NCBI RefSeq assembly: GCF_017798205.1
Contig: NZ_CP060010.1
Span: forward strand, 2,976,001-3,040,000
DNA length: 64,000 nt
DNA from: Cognatishimia activa
GTDB taxonomy: Bacteria > Pseudomonadota > Alphaproteobacteria > Rhodobacterales > Rhodobacteraceae
Direction of reading: 5' to 3'
The notes beneath the pieces are model-generated. The model searched no databases. It had not been told where the DNA came from and saw only the letters and a list, made by a program, of their open reading frames with translations. Shown piece by piece: positions 16,863-25,425 of this stretch. The position numbers and the translations under genes are program-made. Positions within the stretch are counted from its first letter, which is position 1; each line of letters opens with the position of its first letter.

Positions 16863-17606
16863 ATGACCACGCCTTTTGACGACCCAAATCAACCTAAGCG
16901 CCCCGGCCTGATCGGCGGTTTGCGGTCGTCGTTCCTGACGGGCCTTGTTGTGATCATGCCTGTCGGCTTCACTATTTGGCTCTTCTGGACGTTCATCGGC
17001 TGGGTCGACAGCTTTGTTCTGCCGTTCGTGCCAGATTTCTACCAACCTGATAACCTCGTGCGCTGGGTCATCGGCGATGAGATGTACAACCGCTGGATCG
17101 GCGAAGACGTACGCATCAATATTCGCGGCGTCGGCGTCGTTATTTTCCTGCTGTTCACCGTTCTGGTGGGCTGGATCGCAAAGGGCCTGATTGGCCGCTC
17201 GCTGATCAGCTATGCGGAAAATCTGGTTCTGCGGATGCCTGTGGTGCGCTCGATCTATTCGGGCGTCAAACAAATCGCCGAAACCGTGTTCGCGCAATCT
17301 GATCGCAGCTTTGAAGAGGCTTGCCTGATCGAATACCCCCGCAAAGGCATCTGGGCGATTGGCTTTGTCTCGACCTCAGCCAAAGGCGAAATCAACAAGC
17401 GTGCCGCGGGAGAGGACGACCAGCTCTTGTCCGTCTTTGTGCCCACAACGCCGAACCCGACTTCAGGCTTTCTGCTGTTTTTCCCTGAAAAAGACGTGAT
17501 CAAACTGGATATGTCGGTCGAAGACGCAGCGAAACTCGTGATCTCGGCAGGCCTCGTCTACCCCAACGGCGCAGACCCGACCCAGCCACCGTCAGATCAG
17601 CCGTAA
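16863..17606 (+). CDS. DUF502 family membrane protein
   Basis: The protein is 247 residues. Two strong membrane helices lie at about residues 20-45 and 85-110, followed by a soluble C-terminal domain. Family segments include LTGLVVIMPVGFTIWLFW, VLRMPVVRSIYSGVKQIAETV near residue 127 and the FVPTTPNPTSGFLLFFPEKDV motif near residue 197. The family is widespread in bacteria and has no settled function. Its 3' end overlaps the convergent patatin gene by 10 bases. Confidence 0.88.
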   Translation: MTTPFDDPNQPKRPGLIGGLRSSFLTGLVVIMPVGFTIWLFWTFIGWVDSFVLPFVPDFYQPDNLVRWVIGDEMYNRWIGEDVRINIRGVGVVIFLLFTVLVGWIAKGLIGRSLISYAENLVLRMPVVRSIYSGVKQIAETVFAQSDRSFEEACLIEYPRKGIWAIGFVSTSAKGEINKRAAGEDDQLLSVFVPTTPNPTSGFLLFFPEKDVIKLDMSVEDAAKLVISAGLVYPNGADPTQPPSDQP

Positions 17607-18622
17607 ATCGCGCGCAGATCGACCGAACTGGATTTGCCCAGCTTGTCGAAATTCTCATCCAAAAACGCAATCGCCGCGCGCTGACCGGCCTCTTTCAGAC
17701 GCGTGAGGATCGAGGGGATCGGCACCATCTTGGTCGCGGCACTTAGATCGTTCATCAGTTCATCATCAGCAATCATATGGACATGCACGTCCTTCATCTG
17801 CCCCTGCTGAAGCGAACCTTCCGCGAGCATCCGCTTCACAAAGGCAATCGCGCGCAATTCGGCCAGAAGCGAGCTGTTAAAGCTGATCTCATTCATCCGC
17901 GATTGGATTTGCGCCGGCGTTTTCGGCGTTTCGCTGCGTTCAATCGGGTTGATATTCACGATGACGATGTCGTCGGGCAGATCCTTGCGAAACAACGGCC
18001 AAAGCGCCGGATTGCCGGTATAGCCCCCATCCCAATAAGCATCCGTGACGCCGCTCTCAGGATCCGTAATTTCAACCGCCTGAAACACTGTCGGCAAACA
18101 GGCCGAAGCCAGGATCGCATCAATCGACACATCACCGCCCGTGAAAACCTTTGCCTTCCCAGTGCGCACATTTGTGGCACAGACAAACAGATCAGGACCG
18201 GCCTCGCCACAAATCCGGTCATAGTGAAAGGACTCAATCAAAGGCTTTAACGGATGGCTATAAAACGGCCCATAGGCATAGGGCGAGAGAAACCGCGAGG
18301 CCAGATCGCTCATCACATAGCCCGGTGAATACTCCAGACCCTGCGCAATCGTGTCGGCTTCAAACCCGGCCAGCCAATCCGTAAACCCGCCACCTGACAA
18401 AGCGCCCATCTTGGACCAGAGCCACTCCAGATTGTCCAAAGCCGCCGCACGGCTCCCAAGCGCCAATCCGGACTTCAAAGCCGCGCCATTTAGCGCCCCC
18501 GCAGAGGTGCCGGAAACCGAGGCAATCTCCACCCCTGGCACCTGCAGCAGCACATCCAGCACGCCCCAGCTAAAGGCGCCATGTGCCCCGCCTCCTTGCA
18601 ATGCCAGATTTATGCACACCAC
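17597..18622 (-). CDS. Patatin-like phospholipase
   Basis: The protein is 341 residues. It has the oxyanion-hole motif GGGAHGAF at residues 10-17, the nucleophile elbow GTSAG near residue 40 and the catalytic Asp in DGGYTGNP near residue 198. Together these give the Ser-Asp dyad of patatin lipid acyl hydrolases. No signal peptide is seen, so it is probably cytosolic or membrane-associated. It lies downstream of bdhA with a terminator between them. In PHB-making bacteria some patatin-like proteins are granule-associated; the bdhA neighbour makes this possible but unproven. Confidence 0.88.
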   Translation of the reverse strand: MVCINLALQGGGAHGAFSWGVLDVLLQVPGVEIASVSGTSAGALNGAALKSGLALGSRAAALDNLEWLWSKMGALSGGGFTDWLAGFEADTIAQGLEYSPGYVMSDLASRFLSPYAYGPFYSHPLKPLIESFHYDRICGEAGPDLFVCATNVRTGKAKVFTGGDVSIDAILASACLPTVFQAVEITDPESGVTDAYWDGGYTGNPALWPLFRKDLPDDIVIVNINPIERSETPKTPAQIQSRMNEISFNSSLLAELRAIAFVKRMLAEGSLQQGQMKDVHVHMIADDELMNDLSAATKMVPIPSILTRLKEAGQRAAIAFLDENFDKLGKSSSVDLRAIYG

Positions 18623-18636
18623 GGCCTAGTCTTTCT

Positions 18637-18656
18637 CTTGCCAAAAATATCCAAAA
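18637..18656 (-). repeat. Copy of the dispersed GGATATTTTTGGCAAGAG motif
   Basis: On the minus strand the motif follows directly after the bdhA terminator stem. Plus-strand CTTGCCAAAAATATCC matches the copy at 11851 at all but two positions. Confidence 0.6.
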
Positions 18657-18676
18657 ACCGCGCTCTAAAGCGCGGT
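18653..18676 (-). terminator. Rho-independent terminator of bdhA
   Basis: An 8-bp stem (ACCGCGCT / AGCGCGGT, 18657-18664 with 18669-18676, loop of four) is followed on the minus strand by five Ts. The stem overlaps the bdhA stop codon. Confidence 0.85.
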
Positions 18677-19438
18677 CCAGCCACCATCCACAGAGATCGT
18701 CGTGCCAGTGATCTGCGCGGCGGCATCTGAACAGAGGAAAACCGTCGTGCCCCCCAATTGCTCCACAGTCGCAAACTCTTTGGACGGCTGACGCGTCAGC
18801 ATAACGTTCTTCACCACATCCTCGCGGCTCATGTTGTATTCCTTCATCGTGTCAGGAATCTGAGCCTCCACCAGCGGGGTCAGCACATAGCCCGGGCAGA
18901 TCGCATTACAGGTGATCGGCTCCTGCGCGGTTTCAAGCGCCACGGTTTTGGACATGCCCACCACGCCGTGCTTGGCTGCAATATAGGCCGCTTTAAACGG
19001 CGAGGCAGTCAAACCATGGGCCGAGGCAATATTCACAATCCGGCCCCAACCCGCCTCGCGCATCAAAGGCAAAGCCGCGGCCGTTGTGTGAAAGGCAGAG
19101 TTCATATTGATCGCAATAATCGCGTCCCATTTTTCTACTGGAAATTGATCGATGGGTGCGACGTGCTGGATGCCTGCGTTGTTCACAAGGATATCGCATT
19201 TGCCCGCATCGGCGATCAGCTGACGGCATTCATCACCCTTGGACATATCCGCCTTGATGTAGCGGGCGGTCACACCGAACTCTTTGCCAATCTCTGCTGC
19301 AAGCGCATGATCCTCATCGCGGTCGGTGAACGAGTTCAGCACCACATCTGCACCCGCGCGCGCCAACTCGCGTGCAACGCCCAGGCCGATGCCTGAATTG
19401 GACCCTGTAATTACAGCCGTTTTTCCGTTCAAGCTCAT
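18665..19438 (-). CDS. bdhA: 3-hydroxybutyrate dehydrogenase
   Basis: This short-chain dehydrogenase interconverts D-3-hydroxybutyrate and acetoacetate in polyhydroxybutyrate (PHB) degradation. The protein is 257 residues from the ATG at 19438, chosen for GAGGAG upstream and the classic N-terminus MSLNGKTAVITG. Visible are the NAD motif TGSNSGIG, the NNAGIQHVAPID segment, the Ser in NIASAHG, the YxxxK pair in AYIAAKHG and the C-terminal SVDGGWTAL. The LTASPFKAAY and AICPGYVLTPLVEAQIPD stretches are characteristic of bdhA. A TGC-rich region upstream may be a PhaR site. Confidence 0.94.
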   Translation of the reverse strand: MSLNGKTAVITGSNSGIGLGVARELARAGADVVLNSFTDRDEDHALAAEIGKEFGVTARYIKADMSKGDECRQLIADAGKCDILVNNAGIQHVAPIDQFPVEKWDAIIAINMNSAFHTTAAALPLMREAGWGRIVNIASAHGLTASPFKAAYIAAKHGVVGMSKTVALETAQEPITCNAICPGYVLTPLVEAQIPDTMKEYNMSREDVVKNVMLTRQPSKEFATVEQLGGTTVFLCSDAAAQITGTTISVDGGWTAL

Positions 19439-19473
19439 GGCAGCTCTCCTCATACCCAAGTCATTCACGATTT

Positions 19474-19520
19474 CGCAGATGCAACATACCACTTTGCACG
19501 CGCAACATAAGTCGCAATTT
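19474..19520. promoter_or_regulatory. TGC-rich region upstream of bdhA, possible PhaR site
   Basis: The region holds the palindrome TTGC-ACGC-GCAA (19494-19505) and further GCAA/GCAG copies on either side. PhaR of Paracoccus is reported to bind TGC-rich sequences near PHB genes. Assignment to PhaR is inference from motif style and from the PHB function of bdhA. Confidence 0.35.
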
Positions 19521-19569
19521 CGCGACCGGGTAGTCCTACGGGGAAAAGGCGCTGCCAGACCTCGGGCCC

Positions 19570-19596
19570 AAAAAAAACGCCCGCACGAAGCGGGCG
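19570..19596 (-). terminator. Rho-independent terminator of the predicted small RNA
   Basis: A 7-bp perfect GC stem (19578-19584 with 19590-19596, five-base loop) is followed by a T run on the minus strand. There is no T run on the plus strand, so the orientation is clear. Confidence 0.85.
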
Positions 19597-19646
19597 TAAA
19601 GTTATTGAGGCAGGTTTCATACAGGCAAGAAACCTATCGAGCAGTG
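19570..19646 (-). ncRNA. Predicted small RNA (about 77 nt) or terminated leader upstream of bdhA
   Basis: On the minus strand a promoter-like pair (19652-19681) is followed by a short transcript that would contain a 7-bp hairpin (AGGTTTC / GAAACCT; plus 19612-19618 and 19629-19635, 10-base loop). It ends in an excellent terminator: stem CGCCCGC/GCGGGCG at 19578-19596 followed by a run of eight Ts. No convincing coding sequence feeds this terminator. It points toward bdhA but ends about 130 bases short of it. It may be an independent sRNA or an attenuator. I do not recognise a known family. Confidence 0.5.
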
Positions 19647-19651
19647 CCCTC

Positions 19652-19681
19652 TTTATAAGCAATCTCCGGCTGAGAGTCCAA
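19652..19681 (-). promoter_or_regulatory. Candidate sigma-70 promoter for the predicted small RNA
   Basis: Minus-strand TTGGAC (19681-19676) and TATAAA (19657-19652) are separated by 18 bases. Transcription would start near 19646. Confidence 0.45.
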
Positions 19682-19757
19682 GCTAAAAGTTTGATATGGC
19701 TGGAATCCCATGTAGGCTGGCATCAATCATAAAAGGCAAACAGGGATTGTTTAACCA

Positions 19758-21581
19758 ATGCGACCAGTGAAAATCAGCGCGTTCCTTAAGAAAGCAACGG
19801 CGATCGCCTTTGTTTTAATGGCTCCGAGCGCATTTGCAGAGCCAAAACATGGGATTGCCATGTATGGCGAGCCTGCAATGGGTCCGGACTTCGTCTCACT
19901 CCCCTATGTGAACCCCGATGCGCCCAAAGGTGGCCGAATCGTCACAGCCAATACCGGGGGATTCGATTCGCTTAATCCGTACATTCGCAAAGGCTCAGTC
20001 CCGTGGCAGTTGCGTTTCTTTGCGGTTGAAAGCCTGATGGGCCGCAACCGCGACGAACCATTTGCGCTTTATGGCCTGCTTGCCGAGACCATCGAAACCG
20101 GCCCGAACCGCGAATGGGTCGAATTCACTCTTCGCCCTGAGGCCAAGTTTTCCGACGGCAGCCCTGTGACGGTCGACGACGTCATCTGGTCATTTGAAAC
20201 GCTGGGCACCGTCGGCCACCCACGCTATCGCGGGTTCTGGGGCAAGATTGGCTCCATCGAGCAAACCGGAGACCGCTCTGTCCGTCTCACCTTCAACGTG
20301 GACGACCGAGAGCTCGCCCTGATCGCCGGCCTGCGCCCGATCCTGCAAAAGGCACAATGGGACGGTCGCGACATCAATGACTCCACGCTTGAAGATATTC
20401 CCATCACAAGTTCTCCATATGTGGTGACAGATTTCGAAGCGGGCCGCTATGTGACCCTGACCCGCAATCCCGACTATTGGGGCAAGGATCTGCCCCTACG
20501 GCGCGGCACAAATAACTTCGACACGATCCAGATCGAACACTACGGCGATGGCGATGTGCTTTTTGAAGCCTTCAAGGCTGGCGAGGTTTCCTTTGTGCGC
20601 GAGTTCAATGCCGAGAACTGGGCGAGCCGCTACAATTTCCCCCGTGCCGAAGCGGGCGATGTGGTGAAATCGGAAATCACGCATGAGAAACCCTCGGGTA
20701 TCACCGGCTTTGTGATGAACACCCGCCGCGCGCCCTTTGATGATATCCGCGTGCGGGATGCCTTGATGCATGCGTTCAACTTTGAATTCGTCAACGACGC
20801 GATGACCAAAGGCCGCCAGCCGCGCATCACAAGCTATTTCAGCAACTCGGTTCTGTCCAAACAGGACGGCCCAGCCGCAGGCCGCGTGGCCGACTACCTC
20901 GCGCCTTATGCCGGAAGCGTGCCAGCAGGCACGATCGAAGGCTACACCCTGCCCGTCTCTGACGGCTCCGAGCGTAACCGCGCGAATGTGGCCAAAGCGA
21001 TGGATCTCTTGATGTCCGCAGGCTTCACCGTCGAAAACGGCGTCATGACCCAACCGAATGGCGAGCCCTTTGCCTTTGAAATCCTGATGAAACAATCCGG
21101 CAGCGGCTTCCAGGACGCGGGCGCCGTGGCCGACATCTACGCCAAAGCGCTGGAACGCCTCGGTATCAAAGCCACCGTCGTCACAGTGGACAACGCGCAA
21201 TACAAAGAGCGCGAGACCGTCTTTGACTTTGACATGACCTACTACCGCCGGTCCCTGTCCCTGTCGCCGGGCAATGAGCAAAATCTCTACTGGGGCTCAG
21301 CGGCGGCGGACACCGAAGGGTCGCGCAACTGGATGGGTGTGAAATCCGAAGCCATCGACGGGCTGATCAACGAGATGCTGACAGCCCGCACGCAGGATGA
21401 TTTTGTCGCTGCCACCCGCGCGCTGGATCGCGTGCTCACCGCAGGCCGTTACGTGATCCCCTTCTGGAACTTCACCGTGGGCCGCATTGCACATGACAAG
21501 ACCATGAAGTTCTCCACCGACTTCCCAATCTATGGCGATGGCGTCGACTGGATGCCTGTCACCTGGTGGTACGAAGAATAA
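19758..21581 (+). CDS. ABC transporter substrate-binding protein, family 5 (YejA-like peptide binder)
   Basis: The protein is 607 residues. A signal peptide (residues 1-27, ending PSAFAEPKHG) directs it to the periplasm. The opening ALYGEPA-like segment, YVNPDAPKGG near residue 50, FDSLNPYIRKGS near residue 73 and RPEAKFSDGSPVTVDDVIWSF near residue 127 are typical of the long YejA-type SBP_bac_5 proteins that deliver oligopeptides such as microcin C. No permease or ATPase genes follow; a terminator comes directly after. It is therefore an orphan binding protein here, and the ligand is not known. Confidence 0.9.
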   Translation: MRPVKISAFLKKATAIAFVLMAPSAFAEPKHGIAMYGEPAMGPDFVSLPYVNPDAPKGGRIVTANTGGFDSLNPYIRKGSVPWQLRFFAVESLMGRNRDEPFALYGLLAETIETGPNREWVEFTLRPEAKFSDGSPVTVDDVIWSFETLGTVGHPRYRGFWGKIGSIEQTGDRSVRLTFNVDDRELALIAGLRPILQKAQWDGRDINDSTLEDIPITSSPYVVTDFEAGRYVTLTRNPDYWGKDLPLRRGTNNFDTIQIEHYGDGDVLFEAFKAGEVSFVREFNAENWASRYNFPRAEAGDVVKSEITHEKPSGITGFVMNTRRAPFDDIRVRDALMHAFNFEFVNDAMTKGRQPRITSYFSNSVLSKQDGPAAGRVADYLAPYAGSVPAGTIEGYTLPVSDGSERNRANVAKAMDLLMSAGFTVENGVMTQPNGEPFAFEILMKQSGSGFQDAGAVADIYAKALERLGIKATVVTVDNAQYKERETVFDFDMTYYRRSLSLSPGNEQNLYWGSAAADTEGSRNWMGVKSEAIDGLINEMLTARTQDDFVAATRALDRVLTAGRYVIPFWNFTVGRIAHDKTMKFSTDFPIYGDGVDWMPVTWWYEE

Positions 21582-21589
21582 ACCAACCC

Positions 21590-21619
21590 AGCGCGGCTCT
21601 TAACGGGGCCGCGCTTTTT
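21590..21619 (+). terminator. Rho-independent terminator
   Basis: An 8-bp stem AGCGCGGC / GCCGCGCT (21590-21597 with 21608-21615) is followed by five Ts, directly after the substrate-binding protein gene. Confidence 0.9.
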
Positions 21620-21621
21620 CT

Positions 21622-21640
21622 CTTGCCCAAGTATCCTGGG
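21622..21640 (-). repeat. Degenerate copy of the dispersed GGATACTTGGGCAAGAG motif
   Basis: Plus-strand CTTGCCCAAGTATCCTGGG matches the family motif with a few changes. It lies between the preceding terminator and the 3' end of the P450 gene. Confidence 0.5.
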
Positions 21641-21672
21641 TGAATTTGCCAAAGGCAAAGAGGGCAAAGCCC

Positions 21673-23025
21673 TCATCTCGGCTGCAACGTCAGCCAAATC
21701 CCATCCTTACTCCGCACCGTCAGATGCGCCACAGGCTCCGGATCACGCCCCTCAACCCGCGTAATCCGAAAATGCTTGAGGATCATCGACAGCATCAAGA
21801 CCCCCTCAACCATCGCAAACCCAGCCCCCGTGCAAACACGCGGACCGCTGGAAAACGGCATATAGGCCTCGCGCATGCATTGCTTGCCGTTGTCCGTGCC
21901 CCAACGGGTCGGATCAAACCCATCAGGGTTCTCCCACAGCCGTTCATGGCGATGCAGATGCCAAGGGCTGAGAACCATCTGACTGCCGCGCTTGATATCC
22001 CGCTCTCGGAACGTTTCAGGGCAGGTATTCTGCCGCACCATCATTGGTACCGGCGGATAGAGCCTGAGGGACTCTCGGAACACATCCCGCGAAATCTTGA
22101 GCTTGCTGATCTGCCCAAACTCAGTGCCGTCCAATGCCTGCGCTTCCTCGGCCACCTGCTCCTGCCAGTCTGGATAAAGCGCCATCAGATAGAGCGTCCA
22201 GGCCAGCGCGGAGGCAGAGGTCTCATGCCCTGCCAGAAAAAAGATCGCGACCTGATCGACCATTTCCTGCGGGGTAAATGTCTCGCCCGTCTCAGGATCC
22301 TTGGTGGTCATGATTTTGGTCGCCAGATCCTCAGGTGCCGTGCCTCGTTCGATCTCTGCCGATCTCTCCTCGGTCAATTGCGTGATCAAACGGCGAATTT
22401 CGCGGGCCGTGGATTTGGTCGAGCGCCCAAAAAACCGCGGCATCCAGCGCGGCAGAGGCACAAAGGCCGCAATGTTAAGGATCGGCTGGCTGCGTTGATA
22501 GTCGCGAAACTGGGTGAAAACCTGCGTCGCAATTTCGTTTTCAATCGGGATCGAAAACAGCGTTCGAAAGATAATGTCCGCCGACGCGTGGCTGGTCTCT
22601 TCTTCGATCTCAATCGGCTCTCCGACCCGCGCCTTGAGCCGCGCGACCGAAGCCTCAGCAGCCTCATACATCGCGGGATAAATCTCGCGCAGGCGACCAC
22701 CTTCAAAGGCCGGATCAATAATGCGGCGTTGGCGCTTCCACGTCTCTCCATTGGTCAGGAACACAGAGTCCCCAAGCAACGGGCGCAGACCCTCGGCAAC
22801 TCGACCCGATTTAGGAAAATCATCGGGGCGTTCTTTGAGGACCGTTTTCACCAGATCAGGCTGGTTCAACAGATACGACCGAAAAAACGGCGTGCGAAAT
22901 TCAGCCATCCACGCTCGATAGAGCCGCGCGGGTTGGGCCGACAAAAGATCCTTTTTAAACAGTCGCATATACTGGATCAAAGACACACGATCAGGCCGCG
23001 CCGGGGGCTTAGGAGGCATCTCCAT
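21673..23025 (-). CDS. Cytochrome P450
   Basis: The protein is 450 residues with no membrane anchor, a soluble bacterial P450. The heme-thiolate loop FSSGPRVCTGAG places the Cys ligand at residue 398. The I-helix oxygen-activation motif is AGHETSASAL, the ExxR motif is in RESLRLYPP, and the PERF-like segment is FDPTRW. The substrate is unknown. The start codon ATG shares one base with the stop codon of the upstream membrane hydrolase gene, so the two are translationally coupled. No ferredoxin or reductase gene is adjacent. Confidence 0.93.
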   Translation of the reverse strand: MEMPPKPPARPDRVSLIQYMRLFKKDLLSAQPARLYRAWMAEFRTPFFRSYLLNQPDLVKTVLKERPDDFPKSGRVAEGLRPLLGDSVFLTNGETWKRQRRIIDPAFEGGRLREIYPAMYEAAEASVARLKARVGEPIEIEEETSHASADIIFRTLFSIPIENEIATQVFTQFRDYQRSQPILNIAAFVPLPRWMPRFFGRSTKSTAREIRRLITQLTEERSAEIERGTAPEDLATKIMTTKDPETGETFTPQEMVDQVAIFFLAGHETSASALAWTLYLMALYPDWQEQVAEEAQALDGTEFGQISKLKISRDVFRESLRLYPPVPMMVRQNTCPETFRERDIKRGSQMVLSPWHLHRHERLWENPDGFDPTRWGTDNGKQCMREAYMPFSSGPRVCTGAGFAMVEGVLMLSMILKHFRITRVEGRDPEPVAHLTVRSKDGIWLTLQPR

Positions 23026-24233
23026 CAGCCCATCTCCGTGAATTTATTGACCGGCTCTTCGATCCGAGACCGCGAGGCTTTGCGGCCCTCAAACCGCATA
23101 CGCAGGGTTTTGGGGCCTGCCGTGATCTGGAAATAATCATAGTCTTTGGGCCGATCAAATGCGCAAAGATACTGAAAATGCAGCCGGAAAAACCGCCACC
23201 GAAGCGCCTTCCATCGGGCGGGGCTCAGCGTCTGGGTAAAAGCCGCCGAAATCACAATCGGCCAGCGCTTGCCTTCAGAGGCGACGCCAGTCACCGACAC
23301 AGGATCACAAAGCGCAAAGGCACAGCCATCGCCGGGGGCCGTGACGTCTAGCCAAAAAACATCCTCGCGTGTCGACAAATAGTTCAAATCCATACGCAGG
23401 CGTTTGGCCTCTGGCAGAAAACTCACCATCGGCACGACCTGCCCCAGCGAGAGAAAAGACAATACGGGACCGTCTGGTTTGACCTGCCCTGCCCGCAAAA
23501 GATCCGAGATCACCGAGACCGCCAGATGTGCGCCGGAGCTATGCCCAACGACCAACACCTCATCCACGTCACTCTTAAGAGCCTCAGCGATATGATCCAC
23601 AAACTCAGCCATCCGCGCCTCAAGCTCGGGTGGATTGCTGCCCTTGGTCGAGGCCGAATAGGCGTAGTCATGCATGAGGTAATAGGCGAAAAACTTGTTG
23701 TCACGCGCTTTGAACCAATTGAGTAAAAGCGGCACAATCACAAAGCCAGCCAGCCCCGCCCACCACGGCGCGAACATCCCGACCAAACGAAACAGCCCAT
23801 AGCCCGCCAGCAACGCGAGTTGCAGTTGCACCAGCAAAAACACCACCGGATAAAGCGCCGCGATCACCGGCCCCTTGCGTAGGCGCATCAGGCGAAACAG
23901 GGCCCCGGTCGCGATATAGGTCCAGGCCGTGCGGATCAGCAGCCCATAGGTCGCCAAGATCCCCTGATCCATGCTGCCACGCACGATGTCAGACCAGACC
24001 AGCACTTCGAAATCCGTCTGCGTTTCGATGTCCTCAATCTGGCTGTCCACCCGCCAGCCATAAGGCCCATCGGTGGTTTTCGGAGCAAGCGCGACCTCAT
24101 AGCCAGATATCTCGCCCTGCGCTTTGCTCTCTTTGCGATAAAGCTCGCGGTAGCGACGCGGGTGAATCGGATCATAGCCTGGAATGTAAAACACCCGGCG
24201 CGTTTTGATCGGTTCAGAGGTCTGATCACCCAT
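23025..24233 (-). CDS. Membrane-associated alpha/beta-hydrolase-like protein of unknown function
   Basis: The protein is 402 residues. It opens with RRVFYIPGYDP, a typical hydrolase beta-strand and oxyanion-loop region. Three or so hydrophobic helices at about residues 115-190 interrupt the fold, and the nucleophile elbow GHSSGAHLAVSV is near residue 245. The helices suggest an enzyme sitting on the inner membrane. I do not recognise a named family. It is coupled to the following P450 gene (stop and start share one base), so the two probably act in one pathway on a lipid-like substrate; that is inference. Confidence 0.75.
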   Translation of the reverse strand: MGDQTSEPIKTRRVFYIPGYDPIHPRRYRELYRKESKAQGEISGYEVALAPKTTDGPYGWRVDSQIEDIETQTDFEVLVWSDIVRGSMDQGILATYGLLIRTAWTYIATGALFRLMRLRKGPVIAALYPVVFLLVQLQLALLAGYGLFRLVGMFAPWWAGLAGFVIVPLLLNWFKARDNKFFAYYLMHDYAYSASTKGSNPPELEARMAEFVDHIAEALKSDVDEVLVVGHSSGAHLAVSVISDLLRAGQVKPDGPVLSFLSLGQVVPMVSFLPEAKRLRMDLNYLSTREDVFWLDVTAPGDGCAFALCDPVSVTGVASEGKRWPIVISAAFTQTLSPARWKALRWRFFRLHFQYLCAFDRPKDYDYFQITAGPKTLRMRFEGRKASRSRIEEPVNKFTEMG

Positions 24234-24284
24234 GGTCTGCTCTCTTGCACCTGTTTGGCGGCGCGTTGAGATCAGACTACATGC

Positions 24285-25034
24285 TTAGCCCACAAGCGCC
24301 AAGGCCGGGAATGCTTCGAGCAACCAATAGGAGAAGGCCGAGAATCCGCCCGTCAGCATCAAAAGGCCGATGGTCCAGAGCAACAGCCCCATGACGCGCT
24401 CGATCTGTTCCATATGACGTTTCATCCAGCTCATGAGCCCCGTCAGACGCGGCAAGTAGGCTGCGACCAGCAAAAACGGAATACCAAGCCCCATCGCGTA
24501 AACCGCTAGCAGCAGCGTGCCGCGCGTCACAGAGGCTTCAGACGCGGCAATCGACAGGATCGCGCCCAGTTGAGGACCAATGCAGGGCGTCCAGCCGAAG
24601 GCGAACGCCAGGCCGAGGATATAGGCACCAAAGGAACTGCCACCGCGATCACCCACATCAATACGCGCTTCGCGATCAAGGAAACCGATGCGATAGATGC
24701 CAATGAAATGCGCGCCAAAGATCATCACGAGGATGCCCGCCAGCGTGTTGAACCAGCCCTGATATTGCAAAAATAGCGAGCCAATGGCCGAGGCTGTGAA
24801 CCCAAGGAACAAAAACACCGTCGACAGCCCCATCACAAAGAAAAGCGCTGGCATGAGTGCCGTGTTCTTGGCCTTTCCCTCTGACAGATCGGTGACCGAA
24901 ACCCCGCTCATATAGGCCAGATAGGGCGGCACAATGGGCAGCACGCAGGGGCTGAGGAAAGACATAACGCCGGCCAAAAGCGCGACGATCATGGCGGGCA
25001 GCAGGGCTGCGTCTATGATTTCGATTCCGAACAT
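24285..25034 (-). CDS. ccdA: Cytochrome c biogenesis protein CcdA (DsbD membrane domain)
   Basis: The protein is 249 residues with six membrane helices. It carries reducing equivalents from cytosolic thioredoxin to the periplasm for apocytochrome c and disulfide reduction. The two redox Cys are in SFLSPCVLPIVPPYL near residue 31 and in FGWTPCIGPQLGAIL near residue 146. It stands alone, divergent from the TusA-like gene across a 91-base gap. Confidence 0.92.
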   Translation of the reverse strand: MFGIEIIDAALLPAMIVALLAGVMSFLSPCVLPIVPPYLAYMSGVSVTDLSEGKAKNTALMPALFFVMGLSTVFLFLGFTASAIGSLFLQYQGWFNTLAGILVMIFGAHFIGIYRIGFLDREARIDVGDRGGSSFGAYILGLAFAFGWTPCIGPQLGAILSIAASEASVTRGTLLLAVYAMGLGIPFLLVAAYLPRLTGLMSWMKRHMEQIERVMGLLLWTIGLLMLTGGFSAFSYWLLEAFPALALVG

Positions 25035-25125
25035 AGTCCCGACATAGGCGATCTATGCGCCTAGGTCACCTGACAAGCTGTCACAAGGGTGTGGACGCTT
25101 TGAAACATCTGAGCTACTGCGGGGC

Positions 25126-25356
25126 ATGTCTGACGATATCTTTGAAATCGACGCTATCGGGCTGCTGTGTCCCCTGCCCGTTCTGCGCCTGCGCAAACGA
25201 ATGCAGCCGCTGGCCACTGGCACGCGCATTCGCCTCTTGGCGGATGATCCGGCCGCTATCGTCGACGTCCCACATTTCTGCAATGAAAACGGCCATGTAC
25301 TGGCGGCGCAGTCTGAGGCTGACGGCGTTCTGACATTTGAGGTCATCAAGCGCTAG
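25126..25356 (+). CDS. TusA-family sulfur carrier protein
   Basis: The protein is 76 residues. The active-site CPxP motif appears in IGLLCPLPVLRLRKRM at residues 11-26. TusA-like proteins carry persulfide sulfur for tRNA thiolation, molybdenum cofactor or sulfur oxidation pathways. A second Cys (HFCNENGH) is visible near residue 51. The next gene starts 69 bases later on the same strand. The specific acceptor is unknown. Confidence 0.88.
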   Translation: MSDDIFEIDAIGLLCPLPVLRLRKRMQPLATGTRIRLLADDPAAIVDVPHFCNENGHVLAAQSEADGVLTFEVIKR

Positions 25357-25425
25357 CAAGGCTTGTACGTCACCTGCGTGCTGGGGCAGACTTTGAGGAT
25401 CTTGCCTTAGAACGGAGCTCTCTCG

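Noticed and set aside
19465-19662. A 65-codon frame covering the bdhA upstream region and predicted small RNA.
   Set aside because: No ribosome-binding site or domain, and it runs straight through a strong terminator stem in the same direction, which argues against translation of a stable mRNA.
21640-23136. A 498-codon open frame antisense to the P450 gene.
   Set aside because: The P450 on the other strand has every family motif; the antisense product is Arg/His-rich with no domain.
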